The notes: a model not told the origin generated them from the sequence alone. A stretch of DNA of 5,460 nt from an uncultured Paracoccaceae bacterium (GCA_937952085.1 CALFYQ010000412.1:1-5460), one strand, 5' to 3'. Numbered from the stretch's first letter, positions 1 to 5,460 are shown. Program-made: numbers and translations.

Positions 1-139
1 AGGCGCCCAGCATCATCATGTCGCCCTGCGCGAAGTTCACGCCCTCGCTGGACTTGTAGATGAGCACGAAGCCGAGCGCGACGAGGCCGTAGATGCAGCC
101 ATTGGCCAGCCCGCCGACGAGAAGCTGAACCAGCTCCAC
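1..139 (-). CDS. livH: LivH-type branched-chain amino acid ABC transporter permease (N-terminal part, runs off the left edge)
   Basis: The 46 codons visible encode an N-terminus starting VELVQLLVGGLANG, followed by a hydrophobic stretch (about residues 12-27) and then YKSSEGVNFAQGDMMMLGA. The pattern GL..G.IYGLVALGFVLIYK followed by (I/V)NFAQG is the hallmark start of LivH permeases, one of the two inner-membrane subunits of the Liv (HAAT) ABC importers for leucine, isoleucine, valine and related amino or carboxylic compounds. The hydrophobic stretch is the first membrane segment. The start is the GTG at 139-137. It is the only ATG, GTG or TTG in this frame between the conserved core and an in-frame stop at 233-235. 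Its own ribosome binding site is weak, with only GAG just upstream. The gene diverges from tetR across the 140-278 spacer, and the remaining transporter genes would lie left of the window. The true substrate cannot be read from this fragment. Confidence 0.88.
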   Translation of the reverse strand, partial: MELVQLLVGGLANGCIYGLVALGFVLIYKSSEGVNFAQGDMMMLGA

Positions 140-143
140 GCTC

Positions 144-191
144 TCAGCCCGCGCGCAGCCTGCGCCGCGCCTCCCGTCTGGCGGTGCCCAC
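144..191 (-). other. Possible leader ORF upstream of livH (15 codons, Arg-rich)
   Basis: On the minus strand a GTG at 191-189 sits 6 nt behind a strong Shine-Dalgarno-like GGGGAGG (about 204-198), much better than the one before livH. It would encode VGTARREARRRLRAG and stop at TGA 146-144, four nt before the livH GTG. It is out of frame with livH. The layout would suit translational coupling or a leader peptide. The product has six arginines in 15 residues and matches nothing I recognise. Random short ORFs are common in GC-rich DNA, so this is a weak call. The strong ribosome binding site and the tight spacing to livH are the only support. Confidence 0.25.
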
Positions 192-203
192 CGGTTTCCT
201 CCC

Positions 204-219
204 CGTTCATTCGTGAACG
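204..219. promoter_or_regulatory. Candidate TetR operator: inverted repeat CGTTCA-N4-TGAACG
   Basis: Positions 204-209 read CGTTCA and 214-219 read TGAACG, a perfect 6-bp inverted repeat around the spacer TTCG. It lies 3 bp upstream of the -35 element of the predicted tetR promoter and within the leader of the predicted livH transcript. A short, symmetric dyad beside a divergent TetR-family gene is typical of a TetR operator, so autoregulation and control of the liv gene are inferred. Another regulator could use it, and the site may be smaller or larger than shown. Confidence 0.45.
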
Positions 220-222
220 TTG

Positions 223-251
223 TTGACTCGATCTAAACAGGGCTGTTCAAT
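223..251 (+). promoter_or_regulatory. Predicted sigma70-like promoter for tetR
   Basis: TTGACT at 223-228 (5 of 6 to TTGACA) and TTCAAT at 246-251 (4 of 6 to TATAAT) are separated by 17 bp, the optimal spacing. The spacer is the most AT-rich stretch in this part of the window. Transcription would start near 258, leaving a very short leader before the tetR start at 279, or almost none before the TTG at 267. A second dyad, AACAG-GG-CTGTT at 236-247, lies between the two boxes and could be an additional repressor contact. Confidence 0.5.
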
Positions 252-260
252 TTCAGTCAA
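232..260 (-). promoter_or_regulatory. Possible overlapping promoter toward livH
   Basis: Reading the minus strand, TTGACT (260-255) is followed after 17 bp by TTTAGA (237-232), which matches the -10 consensus at only 3 of 6 positions. The -35 is the mirror image of the tetR -35, because the two form the inverted repeat GTTGACT (222-228) and AGTCAAC (255-261). Transcription would begin near 225 and give a leader of about 86 nt to the livH GTG. The -10 is poor, so this is tentative. Nothing else in the spacer looks better for livH. Confidence 0.3.
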
Positions 261-278
261 CGAGTTTTGCAGGCGGCC

Positions 279-899
279 ATGCTCGGCGTCAGATCCCGGA
301 TACACGATGCGGCGATGCGGATCTTCGCCGAGACCGGCGGCGCGACCGTCGCGGTCAGCGATCTCGCGCGCGAGGCCGGGCTCTCCCGCGGCACCATCTA
401 CAACAACCTCGCGGAGCCCGGCCGGCTCTTCGCCGATGTCTGCGAGATGATGGCGGAGGAGATCGCCCAATCGGTGCAGGCGAGCTTCGTCGGGGTGGAG
501 GACCCGGCGCAGCGCATCGCCAACATCATCCGGCTCTGCGTCCGCCGCGTCCACGAGGAGCCGCATTGGGGCCGCTTCGTCGCCCGCTACGCGATGCTGG
601 AGCCGACGCTCGGCGCGTTCTGGGGCAGGGCGCCGGCGGAGGAGCTGCGGCGCGGCCTCGCCGCCGGGCGCTTCGATCTCAGGCCGGAGCAGACCGCCTC
701 CTTCGCCGCGGCGATCGGCGGCACGACCTTCGGCGCGATGACGCTGGTGCTGCACGGCGTCCGCACCTGGCGCGAGGCCGGCTCGGACGCCGCCGAGATG
801 GCGCTCCGCTCCATCGGGCTCGAACGGGAGGAGGCCCGGCGCCTCGCCCGCGCCGGGCTGCCGCCGCTGCCGCGCATGTCCTTCCCCGACGCCGCCTGA
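279..899 (+). CDS. TetR/AcrR-family transcriptional regulator
   Basis: This gene encodes a 206-residue DNA-binding repressor of normal TetR length. The N-terminal domain is clear: RSRIHDAAMRIFAETGG (residues 5-21, helix 1), then the helix-turn-helix VSDLAREAGLSRGTIYNNL at about 26-44, with the recognition helix around SRGTIYNNL and the usual following LF (50-51). Residues from about 60 to 185 are a helical ligand-binding and dimerisation domain with no recognisable ligand signature. AEPGRL (45-50) replaces the more common KSKEEL turn. I chose the ATG at 279 because it begins just before helix 1 and follows AGGCGG at very short spacing. An in-frame TTG at 267 would add four residues, and the frame is closed upstream by TAA at 234. 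It diverges from livH and converges on dcp, so the liv transporter and itself are its likeliest targets. This is inferred from position only. Confidence 0.88.
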   Translation: MLGVRSRIHDAAMRIFAETGGATVAVSDLAREAGLSRGTIYNNLAEPGRLFADVCEMMAEEIAQSVQASFVGVEDPAQRIANIIRLCVRRVHEEPHWGRFVARYAMLEPTLGAFWGRAPAEELRRGLAAGRFDLRPEQTASFAAAIGGTTFGAMTLVLHGVRTWREAGSDAAEMALRSIGLEREEARRLARAGLPPLPRMSFPDAA

Positions 900-914
900 G
901 CGGCGCGCCGCTCA
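897..914. terminator. Perfect 18-bp palindrome across the convergent tetR and dcp stop codons
   Basis: The sequence TGAGCGGCGCGCCGCTCA is identical to its reverse complement. Its first three bases are the tetR TGA and its last three are the complement of the dcp TGA, so each gene ends inside the dyad. Either transcript could fold a 7-bp stem with a CGCG loop. No T-tract follows on either strand, so it is not a standard intrinsic terminator. A bidirectional RNA 3'-end stabiliser or a Rho-assisted stop is more likely than classical termination. Confidence 0.4.
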
Positions 915-2945
915 CGCGGCCGCGTCGAGCCCGCGCTGCTTCAGAAGCGCATCGGCCGTCGGCAGGCGGCCGCGGAAGGCGCGATAGGCGGCCTCCGGGT
1001 CCTGCCGGTTGCCGGCGGAATAGACCGAGAGGGCCAGCTTCGCCGCCACGTCCGGGGCGAAGGGGTCGCCCGTCTCCTTGAAGGCGGCGAAGGCGTCCGC
1101 GTCCATCACCTCGGACCACATGTAGCTGTAATAGCCCGCCGAATAGCCGTCGCCCGAGAAGACGTGGGAGAAATGCGCGGTGCGGTGGCGCATCACGATC
1201 TCCTTCGGCATGCCGAGATCGTCCAGCACCTCCTTCTCGAAGGCCTCGGGCTCGTAGCCCGCGGTCGCGCCGAGGAGATGCGTCTCGAGATCGACCAGCG
1301 CCGAGGCGACATATTCGACCGAGGCGAAGCCCTGGCCGAAATTCCGCGCCTTTATCACCCGGTCGATCAGCGCCTTCGGCATCGGCTCGCCGGTCTTGTA
1401 GTGGCGGGCGAAGCGGCCGAGCACCTCGGGCTCGGTCAACCAGTGCTCGTAAAGCTGCGAGGGCAGCTCCACGAAGTCCCGCGCCACGGCGGTGCCGGCG
1501 ATGGAAGGGTAGCGCACCTCCGAAAGCATGCCGTGCAGCGCGTGGCCGAATTCGTGGAAGAGCGTCTTTGCGTCGTCGAAGGTCAGCAGCGTCTCGCCCT
1601 CGCCCTTGGCGAAGTTCATCACGTTGGAGATGATCGGGCGGATGTCCTCGTCGAGATGCTCCTGGCTCCGATAGGCGCTCATCCAGGCGCCGGAGCGCTT
1701 GGTCGGCCGGGCGAAGTAGTCGCCGATGAAGACGGCGAGGTGCCGCCCCTCCTTCGTCACCTCCCAGACCCGCGCGTCGGGGTGCGGGCGGGGCGCGTTC
1801 TTCCGCTCATGGAAGGCGAGGCCGAAGAGCCGGCGCGCGCAGTCGAACGCCGCCTGGATCACCCCTTCGAGCGGCAGGTAGGGCTTCAGTTCGCCCTCGT
1901 CGAGGTCGAACTCGCGCTTGCGGAGCTTCTCGGCGTAGTGCCGCCAGTCCCACGGCGCGATCTCGATATTGGCGCCTTCCTCGGCGGCGAGGGCGGCGAG
2001 CGCGTCCCGCTCCTTCATCGCCTTGGCCCGCGCCGGGGTCCAGACCGACATCAGGAGGTCGCGCACCCGCGAGGGGGTCTTCGCCATCTGGTCGTCGAGC
2101 TTGAAGGAGGCGAAGTTCGGGTGCCCGAGCAGCTTCGCCCGCTCGATCCGGAGGCCGACGGTCTCGGAGATGATCGGCCGGTTGTCGGTCTCGGGCCGCA
2201 TCTCGCCCCGTGTCGTCCAGGCGCGCCAGGCCTTCTCCCGAAGCTCCCGGTTGGCGGAGAACTTGAGGAAGGGCTCGACGAGCGAGCGGGAGAGGGTGAT
2301 GACATGCCCCTCGACGCCCCGCGCCTTCGCCGCCGCGGCGGCGGCGCCGATGAGCCAGTCCGGCAGGCCGGCGAGGGCGGCCTCGCCCTCCAGCTTCATC
2401 CACCAGTCCTTCTCGTCCTTCAGCACGTTCTGGCTGAACGCGGCGCCGAGCTCGGCGAGCCGGCCCATCACGTCGGTCATGCGCTGCCGGTCCGGGCCGC
2501 GCAGCTGCGCGCCGGCGCGGATGAAGTTGGAATAGGTCAGCTCCAGCACCCGGTCCGACTCGGCGTCGAGGCCGAGATCGGCGCGCCGGCACATCAGCGC
2601 GTCGATCCGCCGGAACAGCGCCTCGTTCATCACCGTCTCGGCGTGGTGGCGGGAAAGGACCGGGGCGACCCAGCGCTCCACCTCCTGCATCTCGTCGGTC
2701 GAGTTGACGCCGGAGAGGTTCCAGAACACCGAGGCGACCCTCGTCAGCAGCTTGCCGGAGCGTTCGAGCGCGACGATCACGTTCTCGAAGCTGGCCGGCG
2801 CTGGGTTCTCCGCGATGGCGTTCACGTCGGCCCGGTCCGCCGCCAGCGCCGCCTCGAAGGCGGGGCGGAAATGCTCCGGCCGGATCTCGTCGAAGGGCGG
2901 CAGGCCGAACGGCGTCGCCCAGTCCTTCAGCAGCGGGTTCGTCAT
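912..2945 (-). CDS. dcp: M3-family zinc metallopeptidase, dipeptidyl carboxypeptidase (Dcp) type
   Basis: This is a complete 677-residue protein, the usual length for Dcp. The zinc motif HEFGH lies at residues 464-468 (His464 and His468 as ligands, Glu465 as catalytic base). Glu493 in DFVELPSQ, 25 residues on, is the third ligand. Residues 600-608 (GYSAGYYSY) carry the family tyrosines at 601, 605 and 608. The text after the zinc site (RYPSIAGT..ARDFVELPSQLYEHWL) resembles E. coli Dcp more than oligopeptidase A (PrlC), which usually has VSGI.GV.WDAVELPSQ. The N-terminus NPLL.DW.TPFGLPPFD.I.PEHF is also Dcp-like. No signal peptide is seen, so it should act in the cytoplasm, releasing C-terminal dipeptides from oligopeptides. 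The ATG at 2945 follows GGGGAG by 9 nt. It lies 106 bp downstream of dnaJ on the same strand and converges with tetR. PrlC-like endopeptidase activity is the main alternative. Confidence 0.9.
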   Translation of the reverse strand: MTNPLLKDWATPFGLPPFDEIRPEHFRPAFEAALAADRADVNAIAENPAPASFENVIVALERSGKLLTRVASVFWNLSGVNSTDEMQEVERWVAPVLSRHHAETVMNEALFRRIDALMCRRADLGLDAESDRVLELTYSNFIRAGAQLRGPDRQRMTDVMGRLAELGAAFSQNVLKDEKDWWMKLEGEAALAGLPDWLIGAAAAAAKARGVEGHVITLSRSLVEPFLKFSANRELREKAWRAWTTRGEMRPETDNRPIISETVGLRIERAKLLGHPNFASFKLDDQMAKTPSRVRDLLMSVWTPARAKAMKERDALAALAAEEGANIEIAPWDWRHYAEKLRKREFDLDEGELKPYLPLEGVIQAAFDCARRLFGLAFHERKNAPRPHPDARVWEVTKEGRHLAVFIGDYFARPTKRSGAWMSAYRSQEHLDEDIRPIISNVMNFAKGEGETLLTFDDAKTLFHEFGHALHGMLSEVRYPSIAGTAVARDFVELPSQLYEHWLTEPEVLGRFARHYKTGEPMPKALIDRVIKARNFGQGFASVEYVASALVDLETHLLGATAGYEPEAFEKEVLDDLGMPKEIVMRHRTAHFSHVFSGDGYSAGYYSYMWSEVMDADAFAAFKETGDPFAPDVAAKLALSVYSAGNRQDPEAAYRAFRGRLPTADALLKQRGLDAAA

Positions 2946-2954
2946 GGTCGCGCG

Positions 2955-2992
2955 CTCCCCGAATCGCGGGCGCTGTCGCCCGTCGCGGATTC
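2955..2992 (-). promoter_or_regulatory. dcp ribosome binding site with an abutting 5' hairpin
   Basis: The Shine-Dalgarno GGGGAG occupies 2960-2955, 9 nt before the dcp ATG. Directly against it, 2992-2961 can fold in the mRNA. An inner 6-bp stem (CGGGCG at 2982-2977 with CGCCCG at 2972-2967) has the loop ACAG. An outer 5-bp stem (GAATC at 2992-2988 with GATTC at 2965-2961) is separated from it by a bulge of a few nt on the 5' side. The outer stem ends exactly where the ribosome binding site begins, which suggests a role in dcp translation or in processing a dnaJ-dcp transcript. There is no U-tract, so it is not a standard terminator. The rest of the 2946-3051 spacer shows no convincing -35/-10 pair for dcp. 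Confidence 0.4.
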
Positions 2993-3051
2993 ATCATGGC
3001 GCCGGAGGGCCGGCCGGCGGGAAGCGGAAAAGCGCACAGGGCGCCGCCGGC

Positions 3052-4215
3052 TCACCCCGTCATGCCGCCCCAGAAGTTCTTCACCCTGGTGAAGAAGTCC
3101 TCGGTCTCCGGGCTGTTCCCCGGGCTCTCCTCGTGGAACTGGCGGAGGAGGTCCTTCTGCTTGGCGGTCAGGTTCACCGGCGTCTCGACCGCAAGCTCGA
3201 GATAGAGGTCGCCATAGCGGCCGCCGCGCAGCTGCGGCATGCCCTTGGCCTTCAGCCGGAGCTGCTTGCCCGATTGCGAGCCGGCCGGGATCTTCACCTT
3301 GGTGCGGCCGCCGTCCAGCGTCGGCGCCTCGATCTCGCCGCCGAGCGCCGCGTCCACCATCGAGACCGGGACCCGGCAGAAAAGGTCCATCCCGTCCCGC
3401 GTGAAGATCGGGTGATCCTCGATCTCGAGGAAGATGTAGAGGTCCCCCGGCGGGCCGCCGCGCCGCCCGGCCTCGCCCTCGCCGGCGAGCCGGATGCGGG
3501 TGCCGTTCTCGACGCCCTCGGGGATGCGGACATTCAGCGTCCGTTCCTTCGCCACGCGGCCCTGGCCCATGCAGCCGCGGCACGGGTTCTTGATCACCTG
3601 GCCGCGGCCGCCGCAGGTCGGGCAGGTCCGCTCGATGGTGAAAAAGCCCTGCTGCGCCCGCACCTTGCCGAGGCCCGAGCAGGTCGGGCAGGTGGCCGGC
3701 TCGGCGCCGCCCTCGGCGCCGGTGCCGTGGCACTCCTCGCAGGTCGCGGAGCCCGGCACGGTGATCTTCGTCTCCTTGCCGTGGAAGGCGTCCTCGAGCT
3801 TGATCCGGAGGTTGTAGCGAAGGTCGGAGCCGCGCGCCTGGCCGCGCTGGCCGCCGGGGCCGCCGCGCCGCCCGCCCATGAACTCGCCGAAGAGATCGTC
3901 GAAGACGTCGGAGAAGGCGGAGCCGAAATCGCCGCCCTGCTGCGCCCGCGCCCGCGCGCCGGCGGCCCCCGCGGCGCCGAACCCGCCGGCCTCGAAGGCG
4001 GCGTGGCCGAACTGGTCGTAGGCGGCCTTCTTCTCCGGGTCCTTCAGGACGTCATAGGCCTCGTTGATCGCCTTGAACTTCTCCGAAGCCTTCGGGTCGT
4101 CCTTGTTGCGGTCGGGATGCAGCTCCCGCGCCAGCTTGCGATAGGCCTGCTTCAGCTCGGCCTCGGTCGCGCCGCGCTTGACCCCGAGGACCTCGTAGTA
4201 ATCGCGCTTCGACAT
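3052..4215 (-). CDS. dnaJ: Chaperone protein DnaJ (Hsp40, type I)
   Basis: This complete 387-residue protein is the co-chaperone that binds unfolded substrates and stimulates DnaK ATPase. All type I domains are present in order. The J domain spans residues 1-75 with HPD at 33-35. The Gly/Phe-type linker covers about 76-140 and includes DFGSAFSDVFDDLFGEFMGG plus an Ala/Arg-rich AAGAAGARARAQQ stretch. Four CxxCxGxG zinc repeats follow: CEECHGTG (159-166), CPTCSGLG (176-183), CPTCGGRG (198-205) and CRGCMGQG (212-219), with all eight cysteines intact. The C-terminal substrate-binding barrels run from about 225 to 350. The tail TEDFFTRVKNFWGGMTG is typical of alphaproteobacterial DnaJ. The ATG at 4215 is preceded by TGAGG (4230-4226) with 10-nt spacing. 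It lies 86 bp after dnaK on the same strand, the classic dnaKJ pair, so cotranscription is expected. Any heat-shock promoter would be upstream of dnaK, outside the window. Confidence 0.98.
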   Translation of the reverse strand: MSKRDYYEVLGVKRGATEAELKQAYRKLARELHPDRNKDDPKASEKFKAINEAYDVLKDPEKKAAYDQFGHAAFEAGGFGAAGAAGARARAQQGGDFGSAFSDVFDDLFGEFMGGRRGGPGGQRGQARGSDLRYNLRIKLEDAFHGKETKITVPGSATCEECHGTGAEGGAEPATCPTCSGLGKVRAQQGFFTIERTCPTCGGRGQVIKNPCRGCMGQGRVAKERTLNVRIPEGVENGTRIRLAGEGEAGRRGGPPGDLYIFLEIEDHPIFTRDGMDLFCRVPVSMVDAALGGEIEAPTLDGGRTKVKIPAGSQSGKQLRLKAKGMPQLRGGRYGDLYLELAVETPVNLTAKQKDLLRQFHEESPGNSPETEDFFTRVKNFWGGMTG

Positions 4216-4253
4216 TCGGGATGTGCCTCAGGGAAGATGGACCTGCTTACGGC

Positions 4254-4292
4254 GGCGCGCCCCCTCCGCCAAGCGGAGTTTGGGGGCGCGCC
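4254..4292 (-). promoter_or_regulatory. Long GC-rich hairpin between dnaK and dnaJ
   Basis: The outer arms GGCGCGCCCC (4254-4263) and GGGGCGCGCC (4283-4292) are perfect complements over 10 bp. Inside them CTCCGC (4264-4269) pairs with GCGGAG (4273-4278) over a 3-nt loop, leaving a 4-nt bulge (4279-4282). This gives 16 bp of nearly all G-C pairing in the dnaK-dnaJ spacer. No U-tract follows in the direction of transcription, so it is probably not a full terminator. An attenuator, a processing site, or a 3'-end stabiliser that keeps dnaK mRNA above dnaJ would fit, as is known for dnaKJ operons elsewhere. It could also be a copy of a dispersed intergenic repeat, which one window cannot show. It does not cover the dnaJ ribosome binding site at 4226-4230. 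Confidence 0.5.
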
Positions 4293-4301
4293 CCGTTCGG
4301 C

Positions 4302-5460
4302 TCAGTCGGCCTTGCGGTCCTTCACTTCCTCGAAGTCGGCGTCGACCACGTCCTCGTCCGACTTCGCCTTCGCCTTCGCCGCCTCGCCGCCCTCGGGGGC
4401 GGCCTCGCCGGCCTCGGCGGCCTCCATCTGCGCCTTGTAGATGGCTTCGCCGAGCTTCATCGCGGTTTCGGTCAGGGCCTGGGTCTTGGCCTTGATCGCC
4501 TCCACGTCCTCGCCCTGCGCGGCCTCCTTCAGCTCGGCGGCCGCCGCCTCGATGGCGGACTTCACCTCCGGGCCGACCTTGTCGCCATGCTCGGCGAGGG
4601 ACTTCTCGGTGGAGTGGACGAGGCTCTCGGCGTGGTTCTTCGCCTCGACGAGCTCGCGCCGCTTCTTGTCCGCCTCGGCGTTCTGCTCGGCTTCCTTCAC
4701 CATCTTCTCGATGTCGGCGTCCGAGAGGCCGCCCGAGGCCTGGATGGTGATCTTCTGCTCCTTGCCGGTGCCCTTGTCCTTGGCCCGGACCGAGACGATG
4801 CCGTTCACGTCGATGTCGAAGGCGACCTCGATCTGCGGCACGCCGCGCGGCGCCGGCGGGATGTTCTCGAGGTTGAACTGGCCGAGCAGCTTGTTGTCCG
4901 CCGCCATCTCGCGCTCGCCCTGGAACACCCGGATCGTCACGGCGTTCTGGTTGTCCTCGGCGGTGGAGAAGACCTGGCTCTTCTCGGTCGGGATCGTCGT
5001 GTTGCGGTCGATCAGACGGGTGAAGACGCCGCCCAGGGTCTCGATGCCGAGCGAGAGCGGGGTGACGTCGAGCAGCGTCACGTCGGTGACGTCGCCCTTC
5101 AGCACGCCGGCCTGGATCGCCGCGCCGAGCGCCACGACCTCGTCCGGGTTCACGCCCTTGTGCGGCTCCTTGCCGAAGAAGGCCTTCACCGTCTCGACGA
5201 CCTTCGGCATCCGGGTCATGCCGCCGACCAGAACCACCTCGTCGATGTCCGACGGCGAGACGCCGGCGTCCTTCAGCGCCTTCTTGCACGGCTCCAGCGT
5301 GCGCTGGATGAGGTCGTCCACCAGCGCCTCGAGCTTGGCGCGGGTCAGCTTCAGCGTCAGGTGCTTCGGCCCGGTCGCGTCGGCGGTGATGTAGGGGAGG
5401 TTGATCTCCGTCTGCATCGAGGAGGAAAGCTCGATCTTCGCCTTCTCGGCGGCCTCCTTC
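4302..5460 (-). CDS. dnaK: Chaperone protein DnaK (Hsp70), C-terminal 385 residues; runs off the right edge
   Basis: The reading frame enters from the right edge as KEAAEKAKIELSSSMQTEINLPYITADATGPKHL, which aligns with E. coli DnaK at about residue 248, so roughly the first 250 residues of the nucleotide-binding domain lie outside. The visible part holds the end of that domain (VLVGGMTRMPKV and NPDEVVALGAAIQAGVL), the interdomain linker (LLDVTPLSLGIETLGG), the beta-sandwich substrate-binding domain (NTTIPTEKSQVFSTAEDNQ to KEQKITIQASGGLS), and the helical lid. An Ala/Glu/Lys-rich tail ends in DEDVVDADFEEVKDRKAD, the conserved acidic EEVKD-type terminus. DnaK is the ATP-driven cytoplasmic chaperone that works with DnaJ and GrpE. 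The ATG at 5417-5415 is an internal methionine, not the start. No frame disruption is seen. Confidence 0.98.
   Translation of the reverse strand, partial: KEAAEKAKIELSSSMQTEINLPYITADATGPKHLTLKLTRAKLEALVDDLIQRTLEPCKKALKDAGVSPSDIDEVVLVGGMTRMPKVVETVKAFFGKEPHKGVNPDEVVALGAAIQAGVLKGDVTDVTLLDVTPLSLGIETLGGVFTRLIDRNTTIPTEKSQVFSTAEDNQNAVTIRVFQGEREMAADNKLLGQFNLENIPPAPRGVPQIEVAFDIDVNGIVSVRAKDKGTGKEQKITIQASGGLSDADIEKMVKEAEQNAEADKKRRELVEAKNHAESLVHSTEKSLAEHGDKVGPEVKSAIEAAAAELKEAAQGEDVEAIKAKTQALTETAMKLGEAIYKAQMEAAEAGEAAPEGGEAAKAKAKSDEDVVDADFEEVKDRKAD

Noticed and set aside
902..909. The octamer GGCGCGCC seen here and at 4254-4261 and 4285-4292, as a possible shared signal.
   Set aside because: At this base composition about one chance copy is expected per window, and two of the three belong to arms of the same hairpin. 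It is better explained by the separate dyads.
1807..2997. A minus-strand frame with ATG at 2997, 52 bases upstream of the dcp ATG.
   Set aside because: It is out of frame with dcp and overlaps it throughout. The translation is Arg/Ala-rich with no family features, so it is a shadow of dcp.
1164..3092. A 642-codon open frame on the plus strand opposite dcp.
   Set aside because: It is the antisense of a clearly real M3 peptidase. Its His/Arg/Gly/Leu-rich translation has no recognisable domain. Long antisense frames are expected in DNA with strong third-position GC bias.
2704..4440. A 578-codon plus-strand frame opposite dnaJ, and another at 4441-5394 opposite dnaK.
   Set aside because: Both mirror highly conserved chaperone genes, show low-complexity Ala/Arg/Leu or Ser-rich translations, and have no domain or promoter support.
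4302..5417. The methionine codon at 5417-5415 as a start for a short DnaK-like protein.
   Set aside because: The same frame continues upstream to the window edge with conserved DnaK sequence (KEAAEKAKIELSSS), so this methionine is internal.
1..5460. Mobile elements, CRISPR arrays, tRNA or rRNA genes, toxin-antitoxin or defence modules, or a new multi-gene system.
   Set aside because: No transposase, direct-repeat array, cloverleaf, or unfamiliar conserved gene was seen. All long genes belong to well-known families and composition looks even throughout.

Overview
The window is G+C-rich (about two thirds by eye), with strong G/C preference at third codon positions, and encodes ordinary bacterial housekeeping and transport genes. 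The DnaJ and DnaK sequences, the dnaK-dnaJ gene order, and a Liv-type permease next to a TetR regulator point to an alphaproteobacterium, perhaps in or near Rhodobacterales or Rhodospirillales. That placement is inferred from remembered sequence style, not from a search.

Layout, left to right. (1) Positions 1-139, minus strand: the first 46 codons of a LivH-type branched-chain amino acid ABC transporter permease, running off the left edge. (2) Positions 140-278: a divergent control region with several dyads, a good sigma70-like promoter toward tetR, a weaker overlapping promoter-like pair toward livH, and a possible 15-codon leader ORF ending 4 nt before the livH start. (3) Positions 279-899, plus strand: a TetR/AcrR-family repressor. 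(4) Positions 897-914: a perfect 18-bp palindrome containing the stop codons of both convergent genes. (5) Positions 912-2945, minus strand: a complete M3-family zinc metallopeptidase, best matched to dipeptidyl carboxypeptidase (Dcp). (6) Positions 2946-3051: a spacer with a bulged hairpin directly against the dcp ribosome binding site. (7) Positions 3052-4215, minus strand: complete dnaJ. (8) Positions 4216-4301: a spacer with a long GC-rich hairpin. (9) Positions 4302-5460, minus strand: the C-terminal 60% or so of dnaK, running off the right edge.

The genes form two functional blocks. The minus-strand series dnaK, dnaJ, dcp is a chaperone pair followed by a cytoplasmic peptidase. DnaK and DnaJ work together in protein folding. 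Dcp would recycle small peptides from proteolysis, and whether it shares the dnaKJ transcript is open. On the left, the TetR regulator faces away from the liv permease across a dyad-rich spacer, the usual layout for a local repressor controlling itself and the divergent transporter.

I found no mobile element, CRISPR array, RNA gene, defence module or recognisably new system. The observations worth a second look are regulatory: the symmetric livH/tetR control region, the stop-codon palindrome, and the two intergenic hairpins.
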